Of a stretch of 64,000 nt of DNA, positions 33,905 to 44,229 are shown piece by piece (within the stretch, counting starts at the first letter, position 1; each line of letters begins with the position of its first letter). Source of the DNA: Euglena gracilis (Eukaryota > Euglenida > Euglenophyceae > Euglenales); the NCBI GenBank assembly GCA_039621445.1, contig CP154954.1, positions 71,018,150 through 71,082,149 of the forward strand, given 5' to 3'. The translations under genes and the position numbers were made by a program. The notes under the pieces were generated by a model that had not been told where the DNA came from, made no database searches, and worked only from the letters and a program-made list of their open reading frames with translations.

Positions 33905-34105
33905 AGTGTGCAGTTTACCCCCCAATATTGCGACCCCACCCAAAAAATGAGACCTCCCAAATTGGGGGGTCTCATTTTGGGAGGGATTCATTTTGGGGGT
34001 CCCATATTGGGGGGTCTCATATCCAGGGGGTCGCACTCTGCATTTTGGGTCCGGGGCCTCATTTTGGAGGGTCTCATTTGGGGGGGGGGGTGTCATTTGG
34101 GAGGT
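33905..34105 (+). repeat. GGGTCTCATTTTGGGAGG minisatellite
   Basis: About nine imperfect units built on TCTCATTTTGGGGGG, plus one inverted part at 33940-33960 that pairs with the next units. Ends a few dozen bases from the exon at 34154-34284. Confidence 0.8.
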
Positions 34106-34153
34106 TGGGTTTACTCATGCCAGCGCCAGCACCACCCTGGTGGCTGGCAGTAC

Positions 34154-34284
34154 CAGGGCGGCACATCCCTCAACGCCGCCGCGAGGTGCATGGCAGTGGC
34201 GTAGTCCCCCTGGGTGTAGGCCAGCCAGCAGCGGTCCAGCTGCTCGGATTGCGTGGACCAGCGCAAGTGACCAACCGAACTGCA
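34154..34284 (-). CDS. Exon 4: TPR-like helix after a cyclase-like domain
   Basis: Acceptor poly-C then CAG; 43 codons plus two bases: CSSVGHLRWSTQSEQLDRCW, then LAYTQGDYATAMHLAAALRD and VPP; donor CTG|GTACTG. 'aY.qGdy..A..l...al' has the look of a TPR-type helix pair. In a group of protist class III cyclases, as I remember it, the domain end 'eWMYql' is followed by such a helix pair ending 'D.P', and this exon follows one ending EWMYE. Phase matches on both sides. One of the most convincing exons in the window. Confidence 0.65.
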
Positions 34285-34705
34285 CTGGGGGGGGGGAGGT
34301 CCATGGTCCCCAACTGCATGAACAAGACCCAGCGCTCAGAAGATCGACAGGTATTATTTTTTTGAAATAAAGCAGTGGTGATTTTATTAAAACATGAGAA
34401 AATCGTAAAAAAAAAAAACAGAATATCCTTTTCATGAATTGCAGAGGACATGGTTCGGCAACAAATGCATCACAATACATATTTGGATAATCCGCGGTTC
34501 CGAAACTGGTGAAAGTTATTCATTGAACATCCGGAAGAATACACAAAGTGCATCGTTTGTTGGATTCTGTGAGAGAGAGAAACAAAGGAGTGAAAATTGA
34601 AAAACAAGAGCAAATTTGTCATCTTTCAAAACAACACAAATCTCAACTGGAGATTCGACAAATGGGAAAAAAAGAGTGGGTCCCTGGGTGCAAGTTCCCC
34701 TCCAC

Positions 34706-34795
34706 CTCATACATCCATTCCTTACTGACAACATCGCCGGCGCCGTGGGGTGGAAGCAGCACCGTATACAGCGTCGTGTCTCTGCCGCCCATAAG
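34706..34795 (-). CDS. Exon 3: C-terminal edge of the cyclase-like domain
   Basis: Acceptor AAATGCCTGCAG; 30 codons in phase 0 at both ends: LMGGRDTTLYTVLLPPHGAG, then DVVSKEWMYE; donor GAG|GTGGAG. 'lYtVl' resembles the last strand of class III cyclases ('vyevl') and EWMYE the segment that follows in protist members. A tempting GTAAGG donor lies inside at GTCA|GTAAGG; I rejected it because it would cut off the EWMYE motif and break phase with the next exon. The frame just upstream (34823-34910) is open too but is separated by an in-frame TAG at 34820-34822. Confidence 0.6.
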
Positions 34796-35753
34796 CTGCA
34801 GGCATTTTTCCCGGAGAATCTACCTGCTGAGGCGTCCCGGAGACGCTGCGAGACTCAGCATCACGATTTCAGAAAGCACATCGACGAAAGGTTCTTGGAA
34901 CAAGTGATAACTAATAGATGGAACTGGGGCCAGGGAAAGTTGCTATCCCGAGACCGAGGAAAGGCCTGGTCATGATCTGCTCATATGGCAGACATTTGAA
35001 TTTGAAGCGAACTCGCTGCCATTCGTCAGACGACAGCAGGCCCGATGGTGGCGCTTCCTCCTAATCCCCCAAAGGTCCAGCCATTAACCCCCCCCCCACC
35101 CAAAATACGATTCCCCCTGGGTCGACCAAGCAAAAATCCCCAAAGATCCCCCAAAGTGAAGACCCCACCCGCCGGCGCAAAGTGACAGTGAAAAAAAATC
35201 CTGAACCCCCATTTGCCTACCCCCAATTGTAGTACAAAAATGATGAAAAATAGTGATGTGCTGACATTTTTCAAATACAAAAAAAAACATGGGAGATTTC
35301 GAGTTATATCAAGGTGTGAAGTGTCAAACTGTAGGGTTAATTTTGGAAACCTGGAAAAGGCCGATTTTTGGGGTCCCGGACCCCAAAAGTCCAAACTCAA
35401 ATTGGTAACGATTTTCTGTTTTGGAAGGGGGTGGATGGTTTGGGCCACAGATTTTTTGACTGTTGACCAATGAGGGATGGATGTCGAACTGAATAGGTAA
35501 CCCCCAGAGGGGACGAAGGGTCTGTTTTTCTATTTTCAAGGGGGTGCTTTTTGAATTTTCCCAACTGTCCAGGTTTTTTTGAACCCCTCCCCAAAAATGA
35601 TGCCCTGGTCTTATTTTTGGGCTTGTTGCTGGAATGGAAAAAAAACAGCCCAGGTCATGCAAGTCATGGATTCATTCAACCTTGGTCGTGGGAGAGCTCT
35701 GGGCCTTGGAACAGTGCCCACTGAAGGGTCGGAAAAGGAAATGGTCACATCAC

Positions 35754-35861
35754 AGGCCCGGGCGTGATAAAGATGTGCCGACCACCGGCACCGGCACGCA
35801 GCAGCTGCTGCCCGGCCCAGTCCCGCACAGACCACCATTCATGGCAGACACATTTGGAGTG
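35754..35861 (-). CDS. Exon 2 of the cyclase-like chain
   Basis: Acceptor ATTTCCCAAG; 36 codons, phase 0 at both ends: HSKCVCHEWWSVRDWAGQQL, then LRAGAGGRHIFITPGP; donor CCT|GTGATG. In class III cyclases this part forms the helix and strand after the 'VN.A..l' segment ('..g..ilvs'); GRHIFITPGP could be that strand. Fits in frame between exons 1 and 3. Its own sequence is not diagnostic. Confidence 0.5.
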
Positions 35862-36220
35862 CTTGGGAAATCGGTGGGTCTATATGACAATATGACAGAA
35901 CACATTTTTTCAGGGAAAAAAATCAATTCAAAAAAACAATTGAATTAATTACAAATAATTACAATTAAATAATAATAAATTAATTATTTAATGAATTACA
36001 ATTTCAAAAAAGCAATTAATTTGAAATAGCAGCTTCTCTTTCCGTGTTGTCCCATTCACGAGTCACACTCCTGTTCCTGTTTGCTTCGTGAACAGGAGGC
36101 CTGTAGCAACCCCCCACCTAAAAGGGAACAAAATGACGGGGGGAAATCTAATTATTTATTAAATTATTATTTATATATTGTTGTTGTTGTTATTTATTAT
36201 TATTAATTTTTATTGCAATA
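35860..36220. other. AT-rich intron
   Basis: TTAATTATTTAATG and ATAATTACAATT-type sequence between exons 1 and 2; no gene seen. Confidence 0.6.
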
Positions 36221-36315
36221 AAACTTGCAACAAAATTTGCATAACAATGCAAAAATCCGTGCGCTGACAAGGTCTTTTGCGCTGTGAGACACTTGGTTGG
36301 TGGTTCATCCCAAAC

Positions 36316-36405
36316 GCTGGCCTGGGTTAGAGGTCCCACGACATTGAAGCAGCGCAGGTGCTCCGTGGCCAGGTTGCCCGACAGGAACAGCGCAGACTGC
36401 ACCAC
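36316..36405 (-). CDS. Exon 1 of the chain: GN-x(5)-R cyclase motif, catalytic Asn and Arg replaced
   Basis: Acceptor CTCGTGCAG; 30 codons, phase 0 at both ends: VVQSALFLSGNLATEHLRCF, then NVVGPLTQAS; donor AGC|GTTTGG. Class III cyclases carry 'G...vGn.Gs..r..ftviGd.vN.AsRl' near the catalytic centre. SGNLATEHLRCFNVVGPLTQAS matches this in length and spacing. At the place of the 'vN.AsR' segment stands LTQAS followed by the intron, so the Asn that orients the purine is replaced by Thr and no Arg is visible. This suggests a non-catalytic or C1-like half. The best single piece of evidence for the family. Confidence 0.6.
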
Positions 36406-36419
36406 CTGCACGAGGTCCA

Positions 36420-38243
36420 TGTCAGGAGACCCAGTGGCAATGCCACACACCCCCCAAGAGCGCAGTGCGATTTTGTTTGCCGAGTGGCAATGGCACAGAA
36501 CATGCAAGAACCCCCTTTCTCAATCAATTGGGGGTGTTGATTTTGGGGAATGCTTCCGAGGCGAGCCTGTCAAGTGGGGTGGGGGTATGGTTTGATAAGA
36601 GGGCTGATGGGGAGGGGTTCAGTTCCCCTCAGGTCAAGGCGGGAACACCAGAGTTTGATATGAAGCGGGGGGGATATGTAACGAGGCTATATATGAAATG
36701 CAAAAAAGGGCAAAAAAATGCAAAGATATGCAAGTTGCATGTAAATTCCTTATGGAGCTCCCCGGGGCTGTACACTGTTTCACTGGAGAGGACTTGGAAA
36801 ATTGTCACCTGCTCCAAAAATGCAACACCAAGGAAAAGGGAAGGTGCAAACTGCAAAGTCATGTGGTAGTTCACCTAGTTGAATCCACTTGTATTTGATT
36901 ATGGAACTATTGCTAAAGTGAATTAGCCGGGGAAATTTTTTTCATGCGCCGAAGGCGCCGAAAATTTTTTTTGCCCTATTTCTAAAGGAATTTTTGACCC
37001 CCCCCCTTATTTGAGCATTTGGGGGGTCCCTTGGCCCGTGGGTGTGCTCAAATAAGGGGGGGGGGTGGTAACCACAGGCATTGGTGTAGTCCAAAAAAGT
37101 GTTGTATGCAGTTTTAATTATCTGGTAGTGGAGCAATTTGCTTGTTTTGCCTGTGCAAGTGCGGGAAAAATCAGAAAGGCAAAATATGCAAAATATGCAA
37201 AAAAAAATGCGACTATTCAAAAAAATTTTCATTATGCAGAAAAAAATGCAAATTATGCAAAAAAATGCGAATTTTCAAGATTCTGGATTATGAAGGAAAA
37301 AAAATGCTAGTTGTGCAACTTGCATATTCCCCTCCCACATGAAGGCAGGTTGGGAGAGGATACCCCCCCATGTACAATGGCGTGGTCTGGATGACCGATT
37401 TCTTGCTTGGAGCGAAGCGTGGGGCCAAAAAAAGTGCCCAAAATCGGCCCAAAATGCCATTGTGGGCACTTGATGGCAAAATTTTGTCAAAAATGGTCAA
37501 ATTTACGACGACATTTTGGGTCAAAATGGTATTTTGATTAATGTCCGGGGAGGGGCAATAATTCTCCGCCTGGTGCTTCAAAATTCCTTCACTTTGGGTG
37601 CACCGTGTTTAGTTGGGGTGACCTGCCAGGGATCGACATAAGGAGGCTGGAAGAGAGGTAAAGGGGGGGGGGTCACTTTCGACCCCTGGAGATTGTGAGA
37701 TTCCTATAGCACCTGAATTGCGTTGCGTGAACCGAAATGGGGAAAATATGGGGGGGAAAGGGGGAAAATATTTTCTGGGTGAACTAACGAAAAGGTTGAA
37801 ACAAGCCCCATGTGGCCCACCTGACTTTTTGGCAAGGCTGGGATATGGCACATGGTCAAACGTGCGTGCGAACTGGGCCAATTGCCAAAGGCACTTCTGC
37901 GCCAACTGCGCTGGAAATCCTGAAAATGATTATTTTTGGGGCAAATTTCCATCCAGGCTCGGACCCCGGTCCGAGCCTGGCCCTGCCTGTCCAGGCACTC
38001 CACAGCACTCCGAGACAACCCAACCCTCCCCCCAGGTTTGGTCAAGTTCAACCTGTCACTCGTTTGGTCCCCCCGCCCAAATTGAGGATTCAGCGGCCGG
38101 GGAGGGGGGGAGTTGTTTTTTTGAAACCACAACCTTGAACCAAAACAAAAGGGAAATTGGGGCAAATTGGAAATTTTAAAGTATCGGAGATTCAAACTCA
38201 CAATTTGCTGCCACCTGTGGGCCCACGGCAATGCCATCGCCAC
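36420..38243. other. Intron, no supported exon
   Basis: At least one exon (between the Ala-rich helix and the GNLATEH motif) should lie here if the 38.2-kb exon belongs to this chain; I could not find it. Contains GCGCCGAAGGCGCCG at 36948-36962, an inverted G/C pair around 36998-37066 and a run of ATGCAAAA words at 37140-37270. Confidence 0.4.
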
Positions 38244-38317
38244 CGGCCACACTTCAGCTGGATGGCCATTGCGGTCTCGATGGCAACGTCTGGGGACATA
38301 AGCGGCCAGAACCAGAG
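38244..38317 (-). CDS. Exon paralogous to 554-662 (FWP...AMAIQLKCG)
   Basis: The minus strand reads LWFWPLMSPDVAIETAMAIQ, then LKCG; donor CCG|GTGGCG. Against 590-655 it keeps FWP, SPDV, A-AIQ and CG, with most DNA differences at third positions. It is the same degenerate 'gd.lAFWp...A..a.aiq' part of a class III cyclase. The upstream border is uncertain: a TAA stands a few codons before, and an acceptor must lie in between. Confidence 0.55.
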
Positions 38318-38319
38318 CG

Positions 38320-39540
38320 ACGCTTAACGAACCCCCCCTCCCGGAGGGGTCCAGCTCAGAAGCTGAAAAATTGGACTGGCAGGAAAAGTCTGCTGGAAAA
38401 GTCTGCCCCCCACCTGTGGGAAGCCCCAAGGCTCGAACTGGGCCTAACTGCCAAACGAGATGCCGAGAAATAAAAACTGCAAAAATTCCCCACAAAATAC
38501 TGCAGATTATGCCAAAAAAAATCGATTTTTTGACCCCCACATTTGCCCTGGCCAGTCCTTTTCTGGCCCATTTTTTACCCATTTTTGGCCCATCTTTGCA
38601 CCTCGAAAGCCAACAACCCTGATACCATCCAGCCACTATTCGGGCGGCTAGGGCTGAGAAAAGGCTGCTGGCCGGCAGGACAGCCCCCTCCCCCACCGAC
38701 ACGCGGGATGGGTGCCCTTCAGCGTCAGCAATGCCCCGGCCAGAACGCCACCACGCCGCCCCCGGCGCACGGGAGCGGGGGCCGGGGCAGGGCTGCCCCC
38801 CCCCCACAGACACAGTCCGGGGGCCGACTGCAACACATGCACAATGCACAGACAGCGGAATCAGACAGCGGACGCAGTGCACGTCCCCTGTCCCTCGTCC
38901 ATCCCCCGTCCGGGTCTGACGAACATTAACCGGGACAAAAGCTGCCGAGGGGTAATGTATTTGTTGGGCACGGGGGTGGCAGGCAGTTACCTCCCTCTAA
39001 ACCAACCACTACGGTATTTAACCGGAGGGACTGACCCATGGGTTCCTGGGGATCAGTTCCCCCAGGGTTGGAACTGAGCCCGAGCCGGCGTTGAACTGGA
39101 CTGGGGAAAACAGAAAGTGGAAAAAGGTTCTTCGAGCTCGAGGTTTGAGCTGGAACACGGGCTTCGACCATTTTTGTCCATTTTGGGCCCATTCTGGGAC
39201 CAAACAAGAAAACACCTTCACTAGGATCTGGAAAGGAGGGTGTAGAGCAAATGGAGCTTGGCGATGGAGAATGAGAATGGGGGTCAGTGCTGAAGAAGAA
39301 AAAAGCTGATGAATCGGATTGGGTGACACTGTGACCCATAAAGGCATCGAAATAAATGTTTAGGAATCAACATAGATGTGTAATATTGTAGGTAAGTCAG
39401 GAAGCAGGTAAGTAAGTAGGGGTCGCTGAGCTCTTATCTCTTTAGAGTAAGAGCGAAGCTTACCACCGGGGAAAGGGGGGGGGTGGAACCCCCTCCCCCC
39501 CCCCCTGCCCCTGGGTAGACCGTGAAAACCGCGGATTATC
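38320..39540. other. Region between divergent genes, GC-rich open frames at 38.65-38.9 kb
   Basis: Open GC-rich frames on both strands at 38650-38900 (Pro/Arg/Gly-rich). No choice of strand is supported, though promoter or first-exon sequence would be expected between the minus-strand cyclase-like locus and the plus-strand TRPC4AP-like gene. Confidence 0.3.
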
Positions 39541-39544
39541 ACCA

Positions 39545-40075
39545 TGACCCCGGCCCGGTTCCCAGAATTTTTTTTCCATTTGCGAGCGACTGGATTCCTA
39601 CTTCCGAATCACCGCCATATGACCCCTAACTCCCCGCCAGGCCCGAGTTATTCGCGCGCGAAGGGGTCCAAACTGGGTGGGATTGGCCCGCCCCCCCTTT
39701 GGACTCTGCCATTTCGGGCCCAAAAATCGATATTTTCAAAATATCTCGAAAATGATGCAAAATCAAAGGAAATGTCCGGAGACCTAAATTGAAGTCCTTG
39801 GAAGGCCCTATCTACTGGTATTTTGATTTCCCCGCAACTCCCCGCCTAGCCCGAGATACAACCGTTTTTCGGCCCAGATGGCCATTTTGTACACTTTTCC
39901 CACTGTCCGACTTTGCCGGTTTCGGGGGTAAAAAACTATTTTTTCAAAAATTTCTCGAAAATGATGCAAAATCAAAGGAAATGTCCAGAGACCTAATTTG
40001 AAGCCCTTGGAATGCCCCATCTACCAGTGTTTTGATTTCCCCGCAACTCCCCCTCCTGCCTAGCCCGAGGTATGG
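39545..40075 (+). repeat. About 208-bp satellite, three units
   Basis: Markers (AACTCCCC near 39628, 39837 and 40045) give spacings of 209 and 208. Each unit carries CCGCAACTCCCCGCC, TAGCCCGAG, CCATTTTG, TTTTCAAAA-AT-TCTCGAAA, ATGATGCAAAATCAAAGGAA and GACCTAA-TTGAAG-CCTTGG. Confidence 0.85.
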
Positions 40076-40099
40076 CCGTTTTTCGGCCAATTTGGGACA

Positions 40100-40690
40100 T
40101 TATGTACACTTTTCCCACTGTCAGACTTGGCCGTTTTCGGACAAAAAAAAGTTAAAAAAAATCGAAAAAATCGAAAAAATTTATTGACCCAAAACCATGT
40201 TTTTTTGGCCTCCCGGACCCGGAAAAAGTGTTTTCGAGCCAAAAACGAGCGTTTTTCTACCCCCCCCCCCCGTTTTGGGCCCGAATCCTACGGACTTTGG
40301 GTCATTTTCAGGTCAAAAAAGTCGAAAAAAATGAAAAAGGATTTGCCTGAAACGTTGTTTTTTGGCCTCCCGGACCCGGAAACCCTGTTTTTGAGCCAAA
40401 AATGAGCGTTTTTCAACCAGCCAGCCCCTCGTTTTGGGCCGCCAACCCATTGACTTTGGGTCAAACCTGGGTCAAAAAATTAAAAAAAAATCGAAAAAAT
40501 TTTTGCCCGGAACAATGTTTTTTGGCCTCCCGGACCCGGAAACCCTGTTTTTGAGCCGAAAACGAGCGTTTTTCGACCCCCCGGCCCCCAGTTTTTGGCC
40601 CGAAACCCATGCAGTTTGGGTTAAAAACAGGTCAAAAACGTCGAAAAAACAACAAAATGGGTATGGGGTGTAGGGGGGGGGGGGGGTAAC
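40100..40690 (+). repeat. About 158-160-bp satellite, three to four units
   Basis: The marker GGCCTCCCGGACCCGGAAA occurs at 40207, 40364 and 40524. Units also carry GAGCGTTTTTC and TTTGGGTCA-AA. It closes with GGGTATGGGGTGTAGGGG. The same unit, reversed, forms 6720-7090. Confidence 0.85.
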
Positions 40691-41340
40691 GTTTCAGAAA
40701 TTACTGTAAAATTACCGAAAGTTACCGTAAATTGCAACTGTATAATTTGTAAATTATAAATTCCGTGAAATTTGCAATGCTAGTCTTTTCGGCCTTCCAT
40801 TCCTGTTTCCCAAAAACCTGGACGTTTTTTGTTTCTATGGTGCGCGGCAGACCCCGATTTCGGGTGTCTATATGACAACCGGGGGTTTATTTTGGGGGGT
40901 TAAGGTGGTGCGGCAATTGAGGGGATTGACAGAGGACGGGGGAGTTAAAGTGAATTTTGCGAAGAGCATGCAGCTGTTGCCGGGAATGCAGATGTTGAAG
41001 GTGTGGTTACGCATATGTTGGGAACAGGGATTTCACAGGCTGGGCTGTGGGGGTGGGTTGGGCCGAGTAGGGTAAAAAGTGAGCGTTGATTTTGTACAGG
41101 GTGAGGACCGAGGGGCCTTATAGAACCAAACTTTTTTTCTTCCCCGGCGGTTCGCGCTGGCAGACTTGTGTTTTTATCATATGTTTATGTGAATTTGGAG
41201 AAAAAATACTTGAAAACGCAGTTTTGTTCACTTTTTGAAGCCCCTCAATTTTTTTCCTGGCGCTTTGTGCCGTTTTTTTTCCCCCACCTGGGGGGGGCGG
41301 GTCCCCCCCTCTCCCCCCCCCTCATTTAATACCTGGGGCC
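40690..41340. other. No firm exon; one open frame at 40872-41075
   Basis: The plus strand reads VKVVRQLRGLTEDGGVKVNF and further Leu/Trp/Cys-rich residues without good splice sites. It does not match what I recall of the TRPC4AP N-terminus. N-terminal exons of that gene remain unlocated. Confidence 0.3.
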
Positions 41341-41344
41341 GCAG

Positions 41345-41391
41345 TCGGTGAGAAAGCGTTGTCGCTGGCCCTGCTTCTCAGGGAGCAGTTT
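41345..41391 (+). CDS. TRPC4AP: TRPC4AP-like gene, small exon
   Basis: Acceptor GGCCGCAG, 2 bases plus 15 codons GEKALSLALLLREQF, donor TTT|GTAATT. Phase 0 at the end joins directly to the next exon, so the protein reads LLLREQF-FEQKIKK. In human TRPC4AP this place has a Leu-rich helix before 'lFdkLiW'. Short, but good splice signals. Confidence 0.55.
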
Positions 41392-41509
41392 GTAATTCTC
41401 TTGGGTTTTTTTTTTTTAGACTGGGGGGATGAGGGGCACTTGGGGGGGCTAATTTTGGGGTGCACGAAAAAAGCAATGGCGACAGCACCCATTTTTTTGT
41501 GGGACCCAG

Positions 41510-41667
41510 TTCGAGCAGAAAATCAAGAAACCCCCATCCACTCGGCGGGCGGCTGCGGCGGACAGGGAGGCGCGAGAGCACCTGTCTCACCAGAACCACC
41601 GGCACGATCCAGAGACCCTGCGCAAGATGGAGTACCTGCGGCTGGTGCATGAGTATTGGGACTGCCG
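41510..41667 (+). CDS. TRPC4AP: TRPC4AP-like gene, exon with KMEYLRLVHEYWDC
   Basis: Acceptor TTTTTTTGTGGGACCCAG; encodes FEQKIKKPPSTRRAAAADRE, AREHLSHQNHRHDPETLRKM and EYLRLVHEYWDC; donor CCG|GTGTGG. Human TRPC4AP/TRUSS (DUF3689) has a matching segment 'H..NC.CspdItlKiqFLRLlqsfsDh.eNkyll' by memory; the His/Asn-rich turn and the 'K..yLRL...y.D' helix line up. TRPC4AP is an armadillo-like substrate receptor of a CUL4-DDB1 ubiquitin ligase in animals that binds TRPC channels and TNF receptor 1. The role in protists is not known to me. The split Arg codon is completed by the next exon. Confidence 0.7.
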
Positions 41668-41825
41668 GTGTGGGGACATGGTTTGGGGGGGGGGGGGCGG
41701 TCCTGTCAGCCAAAAATATTGGATATCCCGGGGTTCAGGAAGTTTGGATGGACCTTTGTGCACTCTTTACATTCTGGGGGGGGGGGCAGGCGAAAGTGCA
41801 CAAACAATCGTGCCCTTGGTTGCAG

Positions 41826-41942
41826 GGACGTCTACGAACTGCACGACACCAGCCTCTCCCAGCACCACGCCTGCAAGCGGCAACTGGCAGAGAAGCTGGC
41901 GTTGCGGCTGGTGAAGCAGTCGGAGGACCCCTGCACAGACCA
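41826..41942 (+). CDS. TRPC4AP: TRPC4AP-like gene, exon with VYELHDTSLSQHH
   Basis: Acceptor GGTTGCAG; the first G completes Arg, then DVYELHDTSLSQHHACKRQL, AEKLALRLVKQSEDPCTD and two bases of Gln. The donor chosen is CA|GTCCCT, weak by sequence, because it alone restores phase with the exon at 42707 and gives the spacing of the human protein between 'vmkkEpaeS' and 'veSFLRG'. The alternative ACG|GTTTCC at 41958 would break the frame. Confidence 0.7.
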
Positions 41943-42249
41943 GTCCCTCATTTGGACGGTTTCCTCCTTGACAAAACACTGTGCAGGCTTCTTTTCTCCA
42001 GGACCAGGGCTGCCCCCGAATCCCCACAACCCTGTGGGTGGTGGGTGGGGGGTGTCCGACCATACTGGTGGGTGAGGGGGGTCTGACCCCCCCACCTTCC
42101 GTATTTCGGGGGGTGCCGATTTTTCAGTGAAATTTTTCCTTCGGCACTGAAAGAATTTTTTTTGGGCGGTGCCAAATTTTTCTTTTGGTGGGAGGTTGAC
42201 CTCCCCCACCTCCCAGGTGGGGGGGGGGGTCGACCCCCCCACCAGGCTT

Positions 42250-42360
42250 TCCCGTTCAGCCCTGACCAGGACCCTACCGGGTCCAGCCTGCAAGCTGTTT
42301 TCCCCCCTACCAGCAGCTCCCAGCCGGTCTGCCACCCTCCCCCGGGGGCCCTCTGACATA
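42250..42360 (+). other. Open Pro/Ser-rich stretch inside an intron
   Basis: PFSPDQDPTGSSLQAVFPPT then SSSQPVCHPPPGAL and a stop. Reads like coding, but the exons on either side join without it, so I treat it as intron or an optional exon. Confidence 0.2.
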
Positions 42361-42706
42361 AAGTTTGGGTTAGAACAGCCCGGGAGCGCTAAAAAAAAAT
42401 TATTGGCGCAAAAACACCGCAAATTTTTGATAAAAGCGCCCAAAAAAGCCAAGAATTGTGTCTTTGAAGGTTTTATGGGGGTTTTGTTGGCTCTGTTGGG
42501 GTTCGGCCTTGTGATCTTGGCCCTCGTTTTTAAGGGTTTTGGCTTACTTTGGACCCAACATCCAAATCCCCCAAAAACATCGCCCCCTAAGGTTGCCCCC
42601 CCCCCTGCCTCACCTTCCATTGGGGCCCACACTCAGCACCCAGGAGGGGGCAACCGAGCAGGGAGGTCCCAGTGTAACAGCCGGCCCCACCAAGGGGGAA
42701 TGCCAG

Positions 42707-42812
42707 GGACAACGTGCTGACGTACGCGCTGGAGGCGTTCATCCGCGGCACAGCCTTCGCGTACCGCCAGCAGGAGCAGGAGTTTCTGGCGGGCAAGATC
42801 CTCCCGCATTTG
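42707..42812 (+). CDS. TRPC4AP: TRPC4AP-like gene, exon with ALEAFIRGT
   Basis: Acceptor AATGCCAG; after completing Gln it encodes DNVLTYALEAFIRGTAFAYR, QQEQEFLAGKILPHL; donor TTG|GTATGC. It lines up without gaps with the human TRPC4AP segment around 'RAVESFLRGttsyadQmFLlkrgLLehil'. The strongest part of the family match together with the next exon. Confidence 0.8.
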
Positions 42813-42858
42813 GTATGCCTTCCGGTTCTGTTGATTTTTGGATGGGTGGACAATGGCC

Positions 42859-43256
42859 AGGCTTGTGCTTAGTCAGGTGCCTACCCCGTGGTGCTAGGGG
42901 CAGGCACCCTATACCCATCCGACCCCCGGGGGGGGGTAGGGGGAGCAACAAAAGAGTACTGGTGTAAGGGGTCCCTGGCCACTCACCACACAACCGGGCC
43001 AGAAGCGAAGTTAGCACCGACCATAAACACACAAGAAGCCTTAGTGCAACTAAGGGGGGGGTAGGGTTTTTGGGGGTGCCTGCCCATAGCAGGCACCCCC
43101 CTCCAACACAGGTGACTGGAAAAGGCCATTTTCAATGAAAATTTTCTGGGTCCCCCCTGGACCCCCACCCCCCTCGGGGTGTGCCTGCTAGGGGCAGGCA
43201 CCCACCCTCCTACAGTACCCCCTCCCCCCCCCCCCCGGTCAGTAAGCACAAGCATG
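42859..43256 (+). mobile_element. Non-autonomous MULE-like element, 9-bp TSD
   Basis: Begins AGGCTTGTGCTTAGTCAGG and ends GGTCAGTAAGCACAAGCATG, TIR about 13-20 bp. The flanks are a perfect 9-bp duplication ACAATGGCC at 42850-42858 and 43257-43265. Inside are two palindromic GTGCCTGCC/GGCAGGCAC blocks, the core TTTTCAATGAAAATTTTCTG and G/C runs. It lies 46 bp beyond a TRPC4AP-like exon. Nine-base duplications are typical of Mutator-like elements. Confidence 0.85.
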
Positions 43257-43826
43257 ACAATGGCCCAAGAATTTTTTCCCCTGACCTTGATGGCCACCCC
43301 CCCCTCCCAGACAACAGCAGGCGCCTGGCACAAAAGGCATCGGATTTCCAGAGAAATAACAGTCAAAATTGGTTGATTTTAAGCCATTTCCCCAAGTGGC
43401 GTGATTCACCCACCCCCAGGCGGGTGGAAGTACCGGGGGGGGGGGGAATTGGATGCCGAAAAAATTGATTGGGAAAAAATTGGCGTACAGAAATCCTGCC
43501 AAATTTTTCCGGGCCTTTTTTGAAAATCCTGCCTCAAAATTTTGAAAATCACCCTTTTTCCAGTCATCTTGCATACAAAACCTGCCAATTTTTTCCGGGC
43601 CGTTTTCAGGTTTGGCACCAATTTTTTCGGCTTCCAATTTTGTCGGGTCTAATTTTATCTAGCTTCAATCCCCCCCCCGGTAGGTGGAAGTTGTTGCTGG
43701 TTCAGAAAGTAATTTTGAAAACAGAAAAAGTAACAATAAATAATTATAAAAGAATAACCATAATAATAAAATAATGAAAAGAAATAATAATAATAAAATT
43801 TGTTTTAGAAACGAAGAGAGTGGCCC

Positions 43827-44048
43827 CAGGGTTTGATATGAGGAGGGTTTATGGGTTGGAGGACGCCCCCCCCCCCCCGGACCGGAAGGGGGGATCCGGA
43901 CCTGCCCTTGGCACCGAAAATTTTGGCCTTTGGCCAATTTGGTCACCCATTGTTCAGGGGGCGACCCCCCCCCCTGCTGGACCAGAGGAGGGGTCTGATC
44001 CACCCCCCACCTGCCTGTTTATCGACCCCTGATCCCAGGGTTCGAGAG
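43827..44048. mobile_element. AGGGTTCGATATAAGG family, copy 2
   Basis: CCAGGGTTTGATATGAGGAGG at the left; right arm GTTTATCGACCCCTG. GGTCCGGACC-type interior with CCACCTGCC near the right end as in the copy at 60117. AT-rich AATAATAA sequence precedes it (43710-43800). Confidence 0.6.
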
Positions 44049-44229
44049 AATGCGGTATGCTCCGACCACAATTTTCAGGTTTTGTTTCTGGCAAGCAACA
44101 CGGAGGATGCATCAGATAATAAGGGGGTTTTGTTCAACTGCCGGGTGAGTGAACCAATGGCTTTTGTGGGGGGGTTTGGTCATCAACCACAATGCTGCAT
44201 ACCATACCTCATCTCACCTGCTGAAACAG

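Noticed and set aside
34823-34912. Minus-strand frame ending GRLSR before an in-frame TAG, then continuing open into the exon at 34706-34795
   Set aside because: Considered TAG read as an amino acid or a 28-bp intron. The phases do not fit a 28-bp intron, and the exon has a good acceptor after the TAG, so ordinary splicing explains it.
37704-38882. 392-codon minus-strand frame
   Set aside because: Only the small part near 38244-38317 shows homology, and in a different reading frame (FWPLMSPDV). The long frame itself has no recognisable domain.
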